This document shows positions 8,341 through 17,180 of a stretch of 64,000 nt of DNA, piece by piece. The notes under the pieces were generated by a model. That model was given only the letters and a program-made list of their open reading frames with translations, was not told the origin of the DNA and did not search any database. The position numbers and the translations under genes are program-made. The stretch spans positions 4,960,001-5,024,000 of the forward strand of contig CBDCVN010000013.1 in NCBI GenBank assembly GCA_965223045.1. The letters are read 5' to 3'. Positions within the stretch are counted from its first letter, which is position 1; every line of letters begins with the position of its first letter. Origin of the DNA: CBDCVN01 sp965223045 (GTDB lineage: Bacteria; Deinococcota; Deinococci; Deinococcales; Trueperaceae).

Positions 8341-8467
8341 TCCTTGCGTTGATCAGGCAAGGACTTATCTGGACATCTATATAACTATCCAAAGCTCAAA
8401 ACCTTGGTTAGAATCAAGCTTTGGACATATTATGTGTAATGCTTTAGAAAAATTCCTTCTGTAAGCC

Positions 8468-8565
8468 ATGTTATTCTGAGGAGTATAGGAGACGAAGAAT
8501 CTCTAACAGCGTAATGTAGTGAGATCCTTTGTGTAGTTTATCTTTGGAAAGATTCAAGATGACAT
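8468..8565. repeat. intergenic repeat, TGTCAT...ATGACA family, copy 2
   Basis: A diverged copy of the element at 8246-8340, in the same orientation, beginning ATGTTATTCTGAGGAG and ending CAAGATGACAT, with inner GAATCTCT...GAGATCC. It is followed by a variant of the GATGAGGCAAG tail. Together the two copies fill most of the 600-bp gap between the MBOAT gene and the tail-collar gene. No gene is visible in that gap. Confidence 0.6.
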
Positions 8566-8631
8566 TATTCGTATTGATGAGGCAAGAGGTTACCTGGACC
8601 CCATAACATAAGTTTGGATGAAATATTAAAC

Positions 8632-9228
8632 TTAACTTCTTGAAGGGTATATGCCTGTAAGCGCTACACAATACCTCATAGCAAGGTAAGGGGGACGGTT
8701 TTCATGCGCAAGGCCACCACCTGTAGTAGCGATGGCACCTGAGTTCATTGAGGCATCACTAGTATCAGTGCTGTAAATATCACTGCGACGCTCACTTCCC
8801 AAATGATTACCACTTGGTGTGTCACTATCGCCACCATCATTGTCAGCATTTAATGTATGGGTGTGGGCAGGCAGTTGTGCTTCACTGAGGGTAACTGTTT
8901 CTTGCCCCCCACGTTGTCCTTCTCCATAGGTTGAAAGCCCAGCTCCGGTACCTTGACCAATAGGTACACGTCCACGCAGATCAGGCAAGCCGAATGTAGT
9001 GCGACCATCGCCCCCGTATGTTGTGCCATAAAGACTAAATAAGGCTGTATTTGTGCTAATGGACAAAAGTTGACCCTCAGCAGCTGTCCAACCCCTAGGG
9101 CAAAAGTTACCCCCAAACAACATAATTTGACCAATAAAAGGATCGATTTGGGCAAAAGAAGGGTTTAAGAAAAGGGTAAGGCCTAAGGTGATTAGAATAT
9201 TACGAACTGTTTTCGTTACTGTTTTCAT
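8632..9228 (-). CDS. secreted phage tail-collar-domain protein
   Basis: 198 residues with a signal peptide (hydrophobic residues about 10-25, cleavage near SFAQ). It continues IGQIMLFGGNFCPRGW and GRTTFGLPDLRGRVPIGQG, the Tail_Collar motif also called microcystin-dependent (Mdp) protein. The Cys residues of NFCPRGW and MRYCVA are kept. The family forms trimeric fibre tips in phages, but many bacterial secreted forms of unknown role exist. It is followed by intergenic repeats and preceded by a close paralogue 105 bp upstream, so a tandem duplication is evident. Confidence 0.85.
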   Translation of the reverse strand: MKTVTKTVRNILITLGLTLFLNPSFAQIDPFIGQIMLFGGNFCPRGWTAAEGQLLSISTNTALFSLYGTTYGGDGRTTFGLPDLRGRVPIGQGTGAGLSTYGEGQRGGQETVTLSEAQLPAHTHTLNADNDGGDSDTPSGNHLGSERRSDIYSTDTSDASMNSGAIATTGGGLAHENRPPYLAMRYCVALTGIYPSRS

Positions 9229-9333
9229 TATTATTCTCCAAAAATTTAATAAGAAAGACTAAAAACGCACTAGGAAGCACACATGTACTGTTTGCAAGCG
9301 TAAGGTCAAGGGACTAGACTTTGGATATAAAAA

Positions 9334-9918
9334 TCAACTTCTTGAAGGGAATATACCTTCAGTCGCTACACAATACCTCATAGCAAGGTAAGGGGGACGG
9401 TTTTCATGCGCAAGGCCACCACCTGTAGTAGCGATGGCACCTGAGTTCATTGAGGCATCACTAGTATCAGTGCTGTAAATATCACTGCGACGCTCACTTC
9501 CCAAAAAATTACCACTTGGTGTGTCACTATCGCCACCATCATTGTCAGCATTTAATGTATGCCTGTGGGCAGGCAGTTGTGCTTCACTAAGGGTAACTGT
9601 TTCTGCACCACCCCTAGCTCCTTCGTTATAGTCTTGAAGTCCAGCTCCCTGACCTTGACCAATAGGTACACGTCCACGCAGATCAGGCAAGCCGAATGTA
9701 GTGCGACCATCGCCCCCGTATATTGTGCCATAAAGACTAAATAAGGCTGAATATGAGCTAATGTTCAGAAGTTGACCCTCAGCGGCTACCCAGCCCCTAG
9801 GGCAAAAGTTAAAGCCTACCAACATAACTTGACCGAGTAAAGGGGTTGCTTGGGCAGAGGCAGAGCTTAGAAAAAGGGTGATACCTAAAGTGATTAAACT
9901 ATTGCGAACTATTTTCAT
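9334..9918 (-). CDS. secreted phage tail-collar-domain protein, paralogue
   Basis: 194 residues, the tandem paralogue of the gene at 8632-9228. Signal peptide at residues 1-22 (cleavage near ASAQA), then LLGQVMLVGFNFCPRGW and the collar motif GRTTFGLPDLRGRVPIGQG. The C-terminal 60 residues are nearly identical in DNA between the two copies, while the middle (QDYNEGARGGAE against STYGEGQRGGQE) has diverged. That pattern suggests recent duplication or gene conversion. It lies 35 bp after the beta-helix lipoprotein gene and is probably cotranscribed with it. Confidence 0.85.
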   Translation of the reverse strand: MKIVRNSLITLGITLFLSSASAQATPLLGQVMLVGFNFCPRGWVAAEGQLLNISSYSALFSLYGTIYGGDGRTTFGLPDLRGRVPIGQGQGAGLQDYNEGARGGAETVTLSEAQLPAHRHTLNADNDGGDSDTPSGNFLGSERRSDIYSTDTSDASMNSGAIATTGGGLAHENRPPYLAMRYCVATEGIFPSRS

Positions 9919-9953
9919 ATTATTCTCCTACAATTTAACTAGAAACAAAAGAT

Positions 9954-12071
9954 TTAAAATGTACTAGGAAGTGTGCATGTACCGTTTGTAAATCCACCAG
10001 AACCAAGGGTAGTACTGCCTGTAAAGGTGTTTTGACCATCAAGCAAAGCTGTAGCAGTAGTTGTTAAACCGGGTAACTCAAAGTCATTAGCACTGTCTTG
10101 CTCGAGTGTAACAGGAACGGTGCTCGAGCTAGTATTTGTACGAACGTCAGCACAGGCATTGCCATCAACATCATTAAAGAAAAAGAGGATACCTTCATCA
10201 GTTGTGTTGCTTTGGGAGCTATTTGTAAAAGTGAGATCAAGTGATGCGGCATCGGCAGCTTCAGAATAAATGCCAGCACGTGTACCATTGGGTGTTAGGG
10301 TCACACTATCAACAAAGGCTTGAAGAGATGCGTTTTCATCAGCAAGCATTGTAACAGCATCATTATTAACTGTTGTACCTGCAATAAATGAGCTACTGTT
10401 CAGCAAACGTGCTTCAAGGGTGGCGGTTCCAAAAGACTCGAGACAGACAGCTTCGCTTGCGCTACTGCTTATGGCTGTTGCATCAACTTTTATACGACTG
10501 GTATTACTACCATCAGCAATGACCTCGACCGCACAAGCTCCGCCACCATTAAATGTACTGTTTGTAATAAACACGTCAGCAGAGCCATTGATAGCTTCAA
10601 CAAAAATAACTTCTCCTGTGCTACTAGTTGCATTTACGGTTACATCGTCCAGAGTTAGGTCAAAATCATCCCCATTGAGGTTGTTCACGCTCATACCTGT
10701 ATCCGCATAGCTGGAGATGGTGCTATCACTAACACTCAAAGAGCCTGTGACATCAAGAATGTCAAAGATATCACCCTCTTGTGGGATAGGGTTCAGGCCA
10801 CCAGAAAAATTAACACCAACAAAGGCAACATCAGCATCAGTCATCTCAAATAGGTGTGTTGTACTGCTCATTATTGTTACATTAGTGCCAGCACTTGTTG
10901 GACTGGTTGCGTTAAAGGTAATGTTTTTACCCAAAACCACTGGTGTGGTAATAGGTATACTTTGTCCTGTAATAGAGCTAGCAAAAGTAATTGTGTCACC
11001 ATCTGTTGCATTGTCAATTGCGGTTTGCAACGCAGCTTGGGTATTGGTTTGCACCTCAAGTGGATCACAAACACCTGTGGTTTCGTTTACAAGGAAAGTT
11101 GTGGGACTGGCACTAGTTCCAGCAGTCCTGACAGAGCAAAGGCGGGTCAGGGTATTACCTGTCACGGTGGTGGTGCTTGTGCCCAAAATAACAACCTCAG
11201 CATCAGGATTTAAGGCGTCTGCACGCGTTTCAGCTTGGCTACTACCTTGCTCTTCTAGGCTTTCAGTTACTTTAGTAATGCTGTCTGCTACAATCACAAA
11301 GCGTGCACCAACTCTAAATGGATCATCCGAAGCACTTGCTTGTCTGGGAAATTTGACAGCCATCGACACCGCACCTGTAAAGATATCTGCTGCAGAAGAG
11401 GGCAGTATTCGATTTGTTGTATCCGCCTTATTGCGTGCTACAAAGCCATATGGTAAGATGTTGCTACCTAGGCTTGTAATTAAACTTGCGATATCTGCTT
11501 CAGCAAAAGCTTGAAAATCAGCATTGGTTTGCTGAACAACTAAGCCATTAGGTCCTTCATAGGTCATGCCGTGAGTGGGCTTGATGCTTTTGGCGATATC
11601 ATCCCTTAGTGTGGTGTTGTCACTGTAATTACTGCCATCAGGTCGAAAAATCCAAGCAGCCAATGTATCAGCAATACCTGTTCCTAAAGGCAAGAATGTA
11701 ATATTTGATTGGTCACTTCCAGTTCCATTTCTCACATCAAAGATTACGCTGTAATAACGAAACTGATCATCTTCAAAAAAGCCTTTGCTGACTTGTTCAA
11801 TTTCCACTCCACTAGCTGACCTGACAATGTGGGTCAAAGCTTGTGTGTCTAGCACTAAAGATGGGTCAAGACTTACAGCACTAACCTCAAAATCTTCACT
11901 ACCCAATGCTGTGAAGGTAACCTCAATTAATCCTAGGACAATGGGATCAGTCGGAATAGGATTAGTTGGGTTTGTAATAGGCTCTGATTTTTGTTGAGGA
12001 GCACTTGTTTTTGTGCAAGCGCCTAAAGTAAAAAACACACAAAGCATGATAAATAGTAACTTGTTTCTCAT
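9954..12071 (-). CDS. lipoprotein with probable beta-helix repeats
   Basis: 705 residues. A lipoprotein signal ends in TLGAC with the lipid-modified Cys at 19, followed by a Pro/Thr-rich linker. The middle part has no family that I recognise. From about residue 380 on, Asn/Thr/Ser-rich short repeats of the type ITFNATS, ADVAFVGVNFSGG and DVFITNSTFNGG are typical of right-handed parallel beta helices (pectate-lyase-like fold). It is probably an outer-surface protein that binds or cuts polysaccharide, though no catalytic site is recognisable. It is the first gene of a three-gene unit with the two tail-collar proteins. Confidence 0.65.
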   Translation of the reverse strand: MRNKLLFIMLCVFFTLGACTKTSAPQQKSEPITNPTNPIPTDPIVLGLIEVTFTALGSEDFEVSAVSLDPSLVLDTQALTHIVRSASGVEIEQVSKGFFEDDQFRYYSVIFDVRNGTGSDQSNITFLPLGTGIADTLAAWIFRPDGSNYSDNTTLRDDIAKSIKPTHGMTYEGPNGLVVQQTNADFQAFAEADIASLITSLGSNILPYGFVARNKADTTNRILPSSAADIFTGAVSMAVKFPRQASASDDPFRVGARFVIVADSITKVTESLEEQGSSQAETRADALNPDAEVVILGTSTTTVTGNTLTRLCSVRTAGTSASPTTFLVNETTGVCDPLEVQTNTQAALQTAIDNATDGDTITFASSITGQSIPITTPVVLGKNITFNATSPTSAGTNVTIMSSTTHLFEMTDADVAFVGVNFSGGLNPIPQEGDIFDILDVTGSLSVSDSTISSYADTGMSVNNLNGDDFDLTLDDVTVNATSSTGEVIFVEAINGSADVFITNSTFNGGGACAVEVIADGSNTSRIKVDATAISSSASEAVCLESFGTATLEARLLNSSSFIAGTTVNNDAVTMLADENASLQAFVDSVTLTPNGTRAGIYSEAADAASLDLTFTNSSQSNTTDEGILFFFNDVDGNACADVRTNTSSSTVPVTLEQDSANDFELPGLTTTATALLDGQNTFTGSTTLGSGGFTNGTCTLPSTF

Positions 12072-12730
12072 GTTACTTATCTTAGCACACTCAAACGCTT
12101 AATAGTGAAACTATAGTCCACATTGATAATTTGAAGTGTAATAGACCTTTCAAGTCTAATGATTCTAATTTGCATATCATCTCCTTTTTGCATAAACCTC
12201 CTTACTTAAATTAATCTAAAGGTAATGCAAACCTAGATTATGTTAGCTAACTTACACTATTTATTTTACTTCCGGTCAATATTTATTGAATAGAAGTAGA
12301 AGCTTTGTCAGTGAGTTGTCTAGAAAGTACTCAGAATCTTGATCAGGCAAGAACTTATCTGGGCACTGGGCACCTGTAAATAACCTCATTGTCAGAAAAA
12401 GTCTTACAAGCCATGTAGGAATCCTACCGATTTTTTCTTAGGTCTACAAATCTTAAACTCTACAGAGTCATTTGTAGATGCACTCAAATAAGTATAGCTA
12501 TTCAAAAGAAGCTTCATCTACAAAAAGTCTGTAATTAATAGGGATTTTCTACCTTATGTTACCAAGTCAGTGGCATCAAATAGCTCAAAAAGGAATTAGC
12601 TCTAATGTCCCTTACCCTCATCATTTACTAATAGCTATATTACCTTTAGTAATTGGTCTAACCATAGTCATTAACCATAATTTATGGACTCTTTTCTGGC
12701 GCACAATCATCACTTTTTTGGGTGGCTATA
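12072..12730. other. intergenic stretch with repeat pieces, no convincing gene
   Basis: Contains a fragment of the GATCAGGCAAG...TTATCTGG repeat tail (12340-12363) and an inverted repeat, TTTGTAGATG (12471-12480) with CATCTACAAA (12515-12524). A 100-codon frame (12556-12858) is hydrophobic at first but has no ribosome site, and its end runs into the repeated module at 12731, so I do not call it a gene. Confidence 0.4.
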
Positions 12731-12914
12731 CTAGAAACGGGTTAAAACTGAACATTTTACATAGAAAAATCTTTCATAGTTGTTGCGTGCTGTACAACCA
12801 ATATGTTTTTAATAGTAAATGTCCAAAACTAAGCCGTTTTCAGTATACCAGAAGTTGATAGAGTTTTGGGTTCATTTCAAAATGTCCAATTCTTAGCCAT
12901 TTGAAAGTATATTT
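12731..12914 (+). repeat. intergenic module, composite copy A
   Basis: The first part, up to about 12850, is homologous to 42731-42860 and 62638-62762: gttaaaRctgaa, tgtacaacc, TAAATGTCCAAAACTAAGCC and AGTATA. The second part (12851-12914), TTGATAGAG...AATGTCCAATTCTTAGCC...AAAGTATATT, is nearly identical to 16158-16221. The module sits upstream of genes and ends in a TATATT box, so it may carry a promoter. Confidence 0.55.
12881..12913 (+). promoter_or_regulatory. candidate promoter of the repeat-rich protein
   Basis: TGTCCAATTCTTAGCC followed by TATATT at 12908-12913, 27 bases before the ATG at 12940. The same arrangement recurs 24 bases before the second universal stress gene (TATATT at 16214-16219). 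The shared block suggests a common promoter or operator. The -35 part does not match the usual sigma-70 box. Confidence 0.4.
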
Positions 12915-14031
12915 TCTACTTAGAAGAAAGGTAAATTTTATGAAAAAGCAACTTAAGTTAATAGTTTTTATGTTATTAGCATTGTGTTTTACACTTTTGC
13001 TAGCCCAGCCAGATATTCTTGCACCAGATGAAACTTATCAGGAAATGCAAGATCATCACAAAAAAATGTTTACTGAAATTTTTGATGTTTTGCTCGAGAC
13101 AGCAAAAAGCGACGCTGAAACTTTGCAAGCGAGACGTGAGGAACTTGATGAGCAACTAAAAGCCCTCCATTTAAAAGCTGTAGAAGTGTACCAAAATGCC
13201 TTAGATCAAGGAGAAACTCCTGATGCTGCCGATGCTCTTGCTAGAGAAGCCACAATAGATGAATATACCGTGCTTAGTAATGAAAGTACCACTTTCAAAG
13301 AAGATTTGCATACCTTTGTTCAAGGTCATCCTGAAGCCATGAAAGTTTTTGAATCTATGGGTCATGAGCCTTACATAAAGGATCAAGGTGTGGGGCAACA
13401 AGGCCAAGTTGAACAACAAGGTACTATGCAAGGCATGCAGCAAGGTAAACACCAAGGTCAAGCTGGACACCAAGGTTCTATGGGTTGCATGGGGCAAGGT
13501 AAACACGGAGGCCAAACTGGACAGCAGGGTTCTATGGATTGTTGTTGTATGGGACAAGGTAAACACGGGGGGCAAACTGGACAGCAGGGTTCTATGGGTT
13601 GTATGCAGCAAGGTAAACATCAAGGTCAAGCAGGACAGCAAGGTTCTATGGGTTGCATGCAACAAGGTAAGCACCAAGGCCAAGCAGGACATCAGGATTC
13701 CATGGGTTGCATGCAACAAGGTAAACACGGAGGCCAAACTGGACAGCAGGGTTCTATGGATTGTTGTTGTATGGGACAAGGTAAACACGGGGGGCAAACT
13801 GGACAGCAGGGTTCTATGGGTTGTATGCAGCAAGGTAAACATCAAGGTCAAGCAGGACATCAGGGCTCAATGGGTTGCATGCAACAAGGCTCTCAAGGTA
13901 TGCATCAAGGTCAAGGTAGACACCAAGGGCCTATGCACGGCATGATGCAAGGTATGCAAGGACAAGGGCCTATGCAGGGATTGCTTAATGAGCAGCAGAT
14001 AAAAGCATTGTTTGTAAGACATACTGGCTAT

Positions 14032-15160
14032 CTAACTACGGGGACAAAACATGGAGGCAAAAACTGAAAGAGTATTTAGCCTCGCCCAGAACAGCAACAA
14101 TAACACTTTGAAGAAATTCAAAACCACGTCTAAATATGCTTTTAGGAGCATAACCATGCTTCTTAAGTTTCAGAGGCCTTTGCTCATGAAGCCATATGCC
14201 CAATAAGTATGCCCAAGTAAATGCTAATGTTAGTAGAGCTAGCAATGTGTCCAAACGTGATGTGATGCTCACATGTGTATCCTCAAGATTGAAACCCCTC
14301 CTTTTTAAAGCCCCAAACAACGTTTCTATTCCCCACCTCTTAGCATATCTCTCTAAAGCCTTTTTAACCTTTGATGTAGTGGCAACTACCACTAGCTCTC
14401 CATCAGGAGCTCTGGTAACTGCTATGTATAAGCGATTGCCAAGTACTCTACAACGCTTTGAATGTACATACACCTCACCCTCCTTGAGATGCTTGTATCT
14501 TTCACTAGCTGGTCTATTCCTTCCCTTGCAACCTATTAAAGTGTTATTCCTAAGGCGCATAACAAAACTGATTCGTCTTTCTTTAAGCCCTTCAAACCAG
14601 TCTTTTCCAGTGAACTCACGATCAGCCACCAGTGCTTCAATATCTTCATGACCTAATATTTCTAGCAATCTATCAATGAGTGCTAGACGCTCTGTGGTGT
14701 TACTGTTACCGGCATGTGGTAAAACTGTCCACAGCAAAGGGAAAGCCATGCCTTTATATACAACTCCTAACATCAGAATGTTGATGTCTATGCTGCCCAG
14801 TTTCCAGTTAGTCCGATCTAAACTGAGTAAGTAAGGTCCTTTAGGTAACCAAGTTAGCACACATTTAGCTAACCACTCTCCTTCAATTTCTACTTCTGAG
14901 AAGAAGCGTTTGATACGTTTTTCGTTTGATGCAATCTCTACTGCACCGTTGAGCACACTTGCTACTCTTGATAGACTTACTGTTCTAACTGCCATCATCG
15001 CCATTATGAAACGAGACATGAAGTTTAGTCTTGCTCCATGTAGTTTTATATTTGCTTCTTTTAGTTTGTCCTTTAGTTGATCTGCCTTTGCTTTTTCCAT
15101 TTCAGCTCAGCATATTTCTATGCTGAATCTTCTTCTCTTAACTTTTGTCCCGGTAGTTAG
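14032..15160 (-). mobile_element. IS4-family insertion sequence, 1129 bp
   Basis: Inverted ends CTAACTACGGGGACAAAA (left) and CTAACTACCGGGACAAAAG (right, inverted), with a 9-bp target duplication, ACTGGCTAT, at 14023-14031 and 15161-15169. It contains a single transposase gene whose stop codon lies in the left inverted end. It interrupts the gene 12940-15463 without loss of target bases. Confidence 0.93.
14036..15100 (-). CDS. IS4-family transposase
   Basis: 354-residue DDE transposase, apparently intact. LLSLDRTNWK has the first Asp, ALVADREFTGKDWF the second, and RWGIETLFGALKRRGFNLEDTH is the YREK-type block with the catalytic Glu. The N-terminal helical part is of the usual IS4 length. 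It fills most of the element, and its coding end, TAG, overlaps the left inverted repeat. Confidence 0.93.
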   Translation of the reverse strand: MEKAKADQLKDKLKEANIKLHGARLNFMSRFIMAMMAVRTVSLSRVASVLNGAVEIASNEKRIKRFFSEVEIEGEWLAKCVLTWLPKGPYLLSLDRTNWKLGSIDINILMLGVVYKGMAFPLLWTVLPHAGNSNTTERLALIDRLLEILGHEDIEALVADREFTGKDWFEGLKERRISFVMRLRNNTLIGCKGRNRPASERYKHLKEGEVYVHSKRCRVLGNRLYIAVTRAPDGELVVVATTSKVKKALERYAKRWGIETLFGALKRRGFNLEDTHVSITSRLDTLLALLTLAFTWAYLLGIWLHEQRPLKLKKHGYAPKSIFRRGFEFLQSVIVAVLGEAKYSFSFCLHVLSP

Positions 15161-15554
15161 ACTGGCTATATAAAAACTGATGATATGGAGTGGGCAAATA
15201 TATGGGATGGTGACGGAAATTTTTACGCTAAAGTTTCTAAGCAAGGTCAAGAAGATGAGCTTGTAGGTAAGTGGTCAGTGACAGGCAAGGGAATTTACTG
15301 TGTGACTTGGCTAAACTCTAAAGGAAGCCGATCTGATAGTTGTTATAGAGTCAATAAAAATGGTAATGAACTAACTTTAACTGCTGCTAGTGGCAGTGCT
15401 CCAGACACTATAACCTTGGATCTATTACCAGGAAATCCTCATAATCTAGTAATAAAGGATTAAACATGATGATTTTAGAACTTGGCTGGTAGCAAGGCTA
15501 TCCTATAAAATGTAGCATGAGTTTTTTATATTAATAACCAAGGAGGTTAATTTT

Positions 15555-16004
15555 ATGTATAAAAATATTCTTATACCTACTGATGGCAGCGACTGTAGCG
15601 AGCAAGCAGTTAAAGAAGGGCTTAAATTGGCTAAGGCTTTTGATGCCAAGGTAACTTTTCTTTGTGTTGCTGAGAAACCCCCTCCTGCTATATATGCTTC
15701 TTTGGAGGGAGTGTCCTACCACTCGAGCTTACTAGAAGACCTACACAAATTTGCCCTTAAAACCCTTAAAGAGGCTGAAACCTTGGCAAAGAAAAGTAGC
15801 GTAGACTATACAACCAAATTAGTTGAAGATTCTACTCCAATAAAAGCTATTCTAGAAGAAGAGCCTGGGCATGACCTTATTGTCATAGGCTCCCATGGTC
15901 GTAAAGGTTTTGATCGTTTCCTGCTTGGTTCTGTTACAGAAAGTGTTCTACGCAGGTCCCAAAAGCCACATTTGGTAACACGTTGTTCTGAAAGCTCCGC
16001 TTGA
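15555..16004 (+). CDS. universal stress protein UspA family
   Basis: 149 residues, a single Usp domain: N-terminal NILIPTDGSDCSEQAV with the conserved Asp, and the ATP-binding block GSHGRKGFDRFLLGSVT near the C-terminus. It therefore probably binds ATP. A strong ribosome site, AAGGAGG, lies at 15541-15547. Its C-terminus (PHLVTRCSESSA) differs from that of the paralogue 240 bp downstream, which is otherwise very similar. A role in stress or redox adaptation is likely, but the trigger is unknown. Confidence 0.93.
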   Translation: MYKNILIPTDGSDCSEQAVKEGLKLAKAFDAKVTFLCVAEKPPPAIYASLEGVSYHSSLLEDLHKFALKTLKEAETLAKKSSVDYTTKLVEDSTPIKAILEEEPGHDLIVIGSHGRKGFDRFLLGSVTESVLRRSQKPHLVTRCSESSA

Positions 16005-16010
16005 TATTCT

Positions 16011-16032
16011 TTGCATATAATATGCAAGCCTT
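16011..16032 (+). terminator. weak hairpin after the first usp gene
   Basis: TTGCATA and TATGCAA form a short AT-rich stem followed by GCCTTTT, directly after the stop codon. It may act as a weak terminator. Confidence 0.35.
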
Positions 16033-16108
16033 TTCCTGACACATACTGAAAATAGGTTAAGTTTGAATATTTTAAGCTCGCATGTTTAGTATTTTGTAAA
16101 CCGCCAGA

Positions 16109-16160
16109 GAGGACGCGGAGCGTCCCAGGTACTTATTCCCAAGCTTTGTTTGGGAACGAG
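16109..16160. repeat. GC-rich double-hairpin repeat
   Basis: Two stems follow each other: GGACGC-GGA-GCGTCC, then TTCCCAAGCTTTGTTTGGGAA followed by CGAG. It is clearly more GC-rich than its surroundings. Very similar double hairpins (GCGGAGCGTCC then TTCCCA...TGGGAACGAG) are dispersed in many unrelated bacterial genomes. This is probably one copy of such a dispersed element. Confidence 0.55.
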
Positions 16161-16221
16161 TTGATAGAGCTTTGAATTCATTTCAGTAATGTCCAATTCT
16201 TAGCCATTTAAAGTATATTAC
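16158..16221 (+). repeat. intergenic module, second-part copy C
   Basis: Nearly identical to the second half of the module at 12851-12914 (TTGATAGAG, ATTCATTTCA, TGTCCAATTCTTAGCC, AAAGTATATT). It ends at a TATATT box 24 bases before the second usp gene, at the same spacing as in copy A. This makes it a likely promoter for that gene. Confidence 0.5.
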
Positions 16222-16242
16222 TCTGTTAAAGAAAGAAGACAC

Positions 16243-16686
16243 ATGTACAAGCACATTCTTATACCCATCGATGGTAGCAATTGTAGTAAGCAAGCTGTTA
16301 AAGAAGGTCTCAAGCTTGCTAAAGCTTTTGATGCACAAGTAACTTTCCTTTATGTTTTTGAAATACCTACGTCTATTGCCTATGCAGGTTTAGAGAAATT
16401 GACGTATCGTAGTAGTTTAGTAGAAGATTTGCGTAACTTTGCTAAGAAATCTCTTGAAGAAGCAGAAATGTTGGCTCGAGAAAATGGTGTTAGCTACGAA
16501 AGTAAATTCATAGATGAAGATGTTACTCCAGCAAAAGCTATTCTTGACGAAGAGACTGGGCATGACCTTACTGTTATAGGCTCACATGGTCGTAAAGGTT
16601 TAGATCGCTTTATGCTTGGTTCTGTTACAGAAAATGTTTTGCGTAGATCTCAGGTTCCCCACTTAGTAGTCCACCCCCCAGAATGA
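16243..16686 (+). CDS. universal stress protein UspA family, second copy
   Basis: 147 residues, paralogue of the gene at 15555. HILIPIDGSNCSKQAV at the start and GSHGRKGLDRFMLGSVT at the ATP site are both intact. It has its own candidate promoter in the repeated module upstream. A CBS-domain gene and a membrane protein gene follow on the same strand, so the four genes may form a stress-responsive group. Confidence 0.93.
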   Translation: MYKHILIPIDGSNCSKQAVKEGLKLAKAFDAQVTFLYVFEIPTSIAYAGLEKLTYRSSLVEDLRNFAKKSLEEAEMLARENGVSYESKFIDEDVTPAKAILDEETGHDLTVIGSHGRKGLDRFMLGSVTENVLRRSQVPHLVVHPPE

Positions 16687-16763
16687 CATGCTCACAAAAG
16701 GGATTTCTCTCTAGAGAAAACTTTTTTAGAGTAATATAGCTTTTATTTGAAAGGAAAATTTTT

Positions 16764-17180
16764 GTGAGTTTATTAAACTTTGCCCGTTTCGAAGTAGTGA
16801 GCTTATTATCTAGCTCGAGTATAGAACAAGCAGCCCAGCTTATGGAGCAGAAAAATATAGGTTGTATAGTAATTGTTGAAGAAGAAAAGCCTATAGGCAT
16901 TCTTACTGATCGTGACATTGTAGTTAGAGTTATAAGCCAAGGCCTTGATGCCAAGACAACACAGATTAGCAGGACTATGACACCTGATCCAGTTACCTTA
17001 GATGAAGGTTTAGGCCTTTTTGAGGCACTCGAGACCATGAAACAATATGCTGTTAGGCGCTTTCCTATAGTTGATTCTTATGGCAAACTTTCAGGCTTTT
17101 TTAGTCTTGATGATGTCATGTACCTTTTAGGAGTAGAGATGTCAGCCGTAGCAAGAATTATTGAGCAAGAAGGGCCTTAA
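16764..17180 (+). CDS. tandem CBS-domain protein
   Basis: 138 residues beginning with GTG behind a GAAAGGA ribosome site. Two CBS repeats fill the protein: GCIVIVEEEKPIGILTDRDIV (first) and RRFPIVDSYGKLSGFFSLDDV (second). Free-standing CBS pairs bind adenine nucleotides and act as energy or redox sensors. Between the repeats lies VSRTMTPDPVTL-like linker sequence (ISRTMTPDPVTL), typical of stress-linked CBS proteins. It is 8 bp from the next gene and is probably cotranscribed with it. Confidence 0.88.
   Translation: MSLLNFARFEVVSLLSSSSIEQAAQLMEQKNIGCIVIVEEEKPIGILTDRDIVVRVISQGLDAKTTQISRTMTPDPVTLDEGLGLFEALETMKQYAVRRFPIVDSYGKLSGFFSLDDVMYLLGVEMSAVARIIEQEGP

Larger units (their letters stand above)
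12940..15463 (+). pseudogene. secreted Gln/Gly/Met/His/Cys-repeat protein, split by an IS4-like element
   Basis: The first part, 12940-14031, encodes a signal peptide (residues 1-23, cleavage near LLAQ), a charged helical region, and about 12 imperfect repeats of the form MGCMQQGKHQGQAGQQGS, some with a DCCC variant. The IS at 14032-15160 then interrupts. If the IS and one 9-bp copy of ACTGGCTAT are removed, the frame continues from RHTGY into IKTDDMEWANIWDGDG and a C-terminal beta domain (GKWSVTGKGIYCVTW), 461 residues in all. Met, His and Cys repeats suggest metal binding, as inference only. A 222-bp unit inside the repeats is duplicated. The start is the second in-frame ATG, which has a GAAAGG site upstream. 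Confidence 0.85.

Noticed and set aside
8632..9918. Prophage remnant suggested by tail-collar domains
   Set aside because: Both proteins have signal peptides, and no other phage gene is near.
10717..11514. 265-codon frame opposite the beta-helix lipoprotein gene
   Set aside because: It is a shadow of the repetitive Ser/Thr/Asn-rich coding strand; the lipoprotein frame has a signal peptide and a sensible composition.
12556..12858. 100-codon frame with a hydrophobic start
   Set aside because: No ribosome site, and the last third lies in the dispersed module that starts at 12731, where other copies do not keep the frame.
13201..13860. 219-codon minus-strand frame and a plus-strand frame in the repeat region
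   Set aside because: Both arise because the DNA repeats have a period divisible by three and contain few stops in any frame; only the frame with the signal peptide is credible.
13440..13910. Possible CRISPR array
   Set aside because: The repeats are coding, of variable length and without unique spacers; no cas genes are near.
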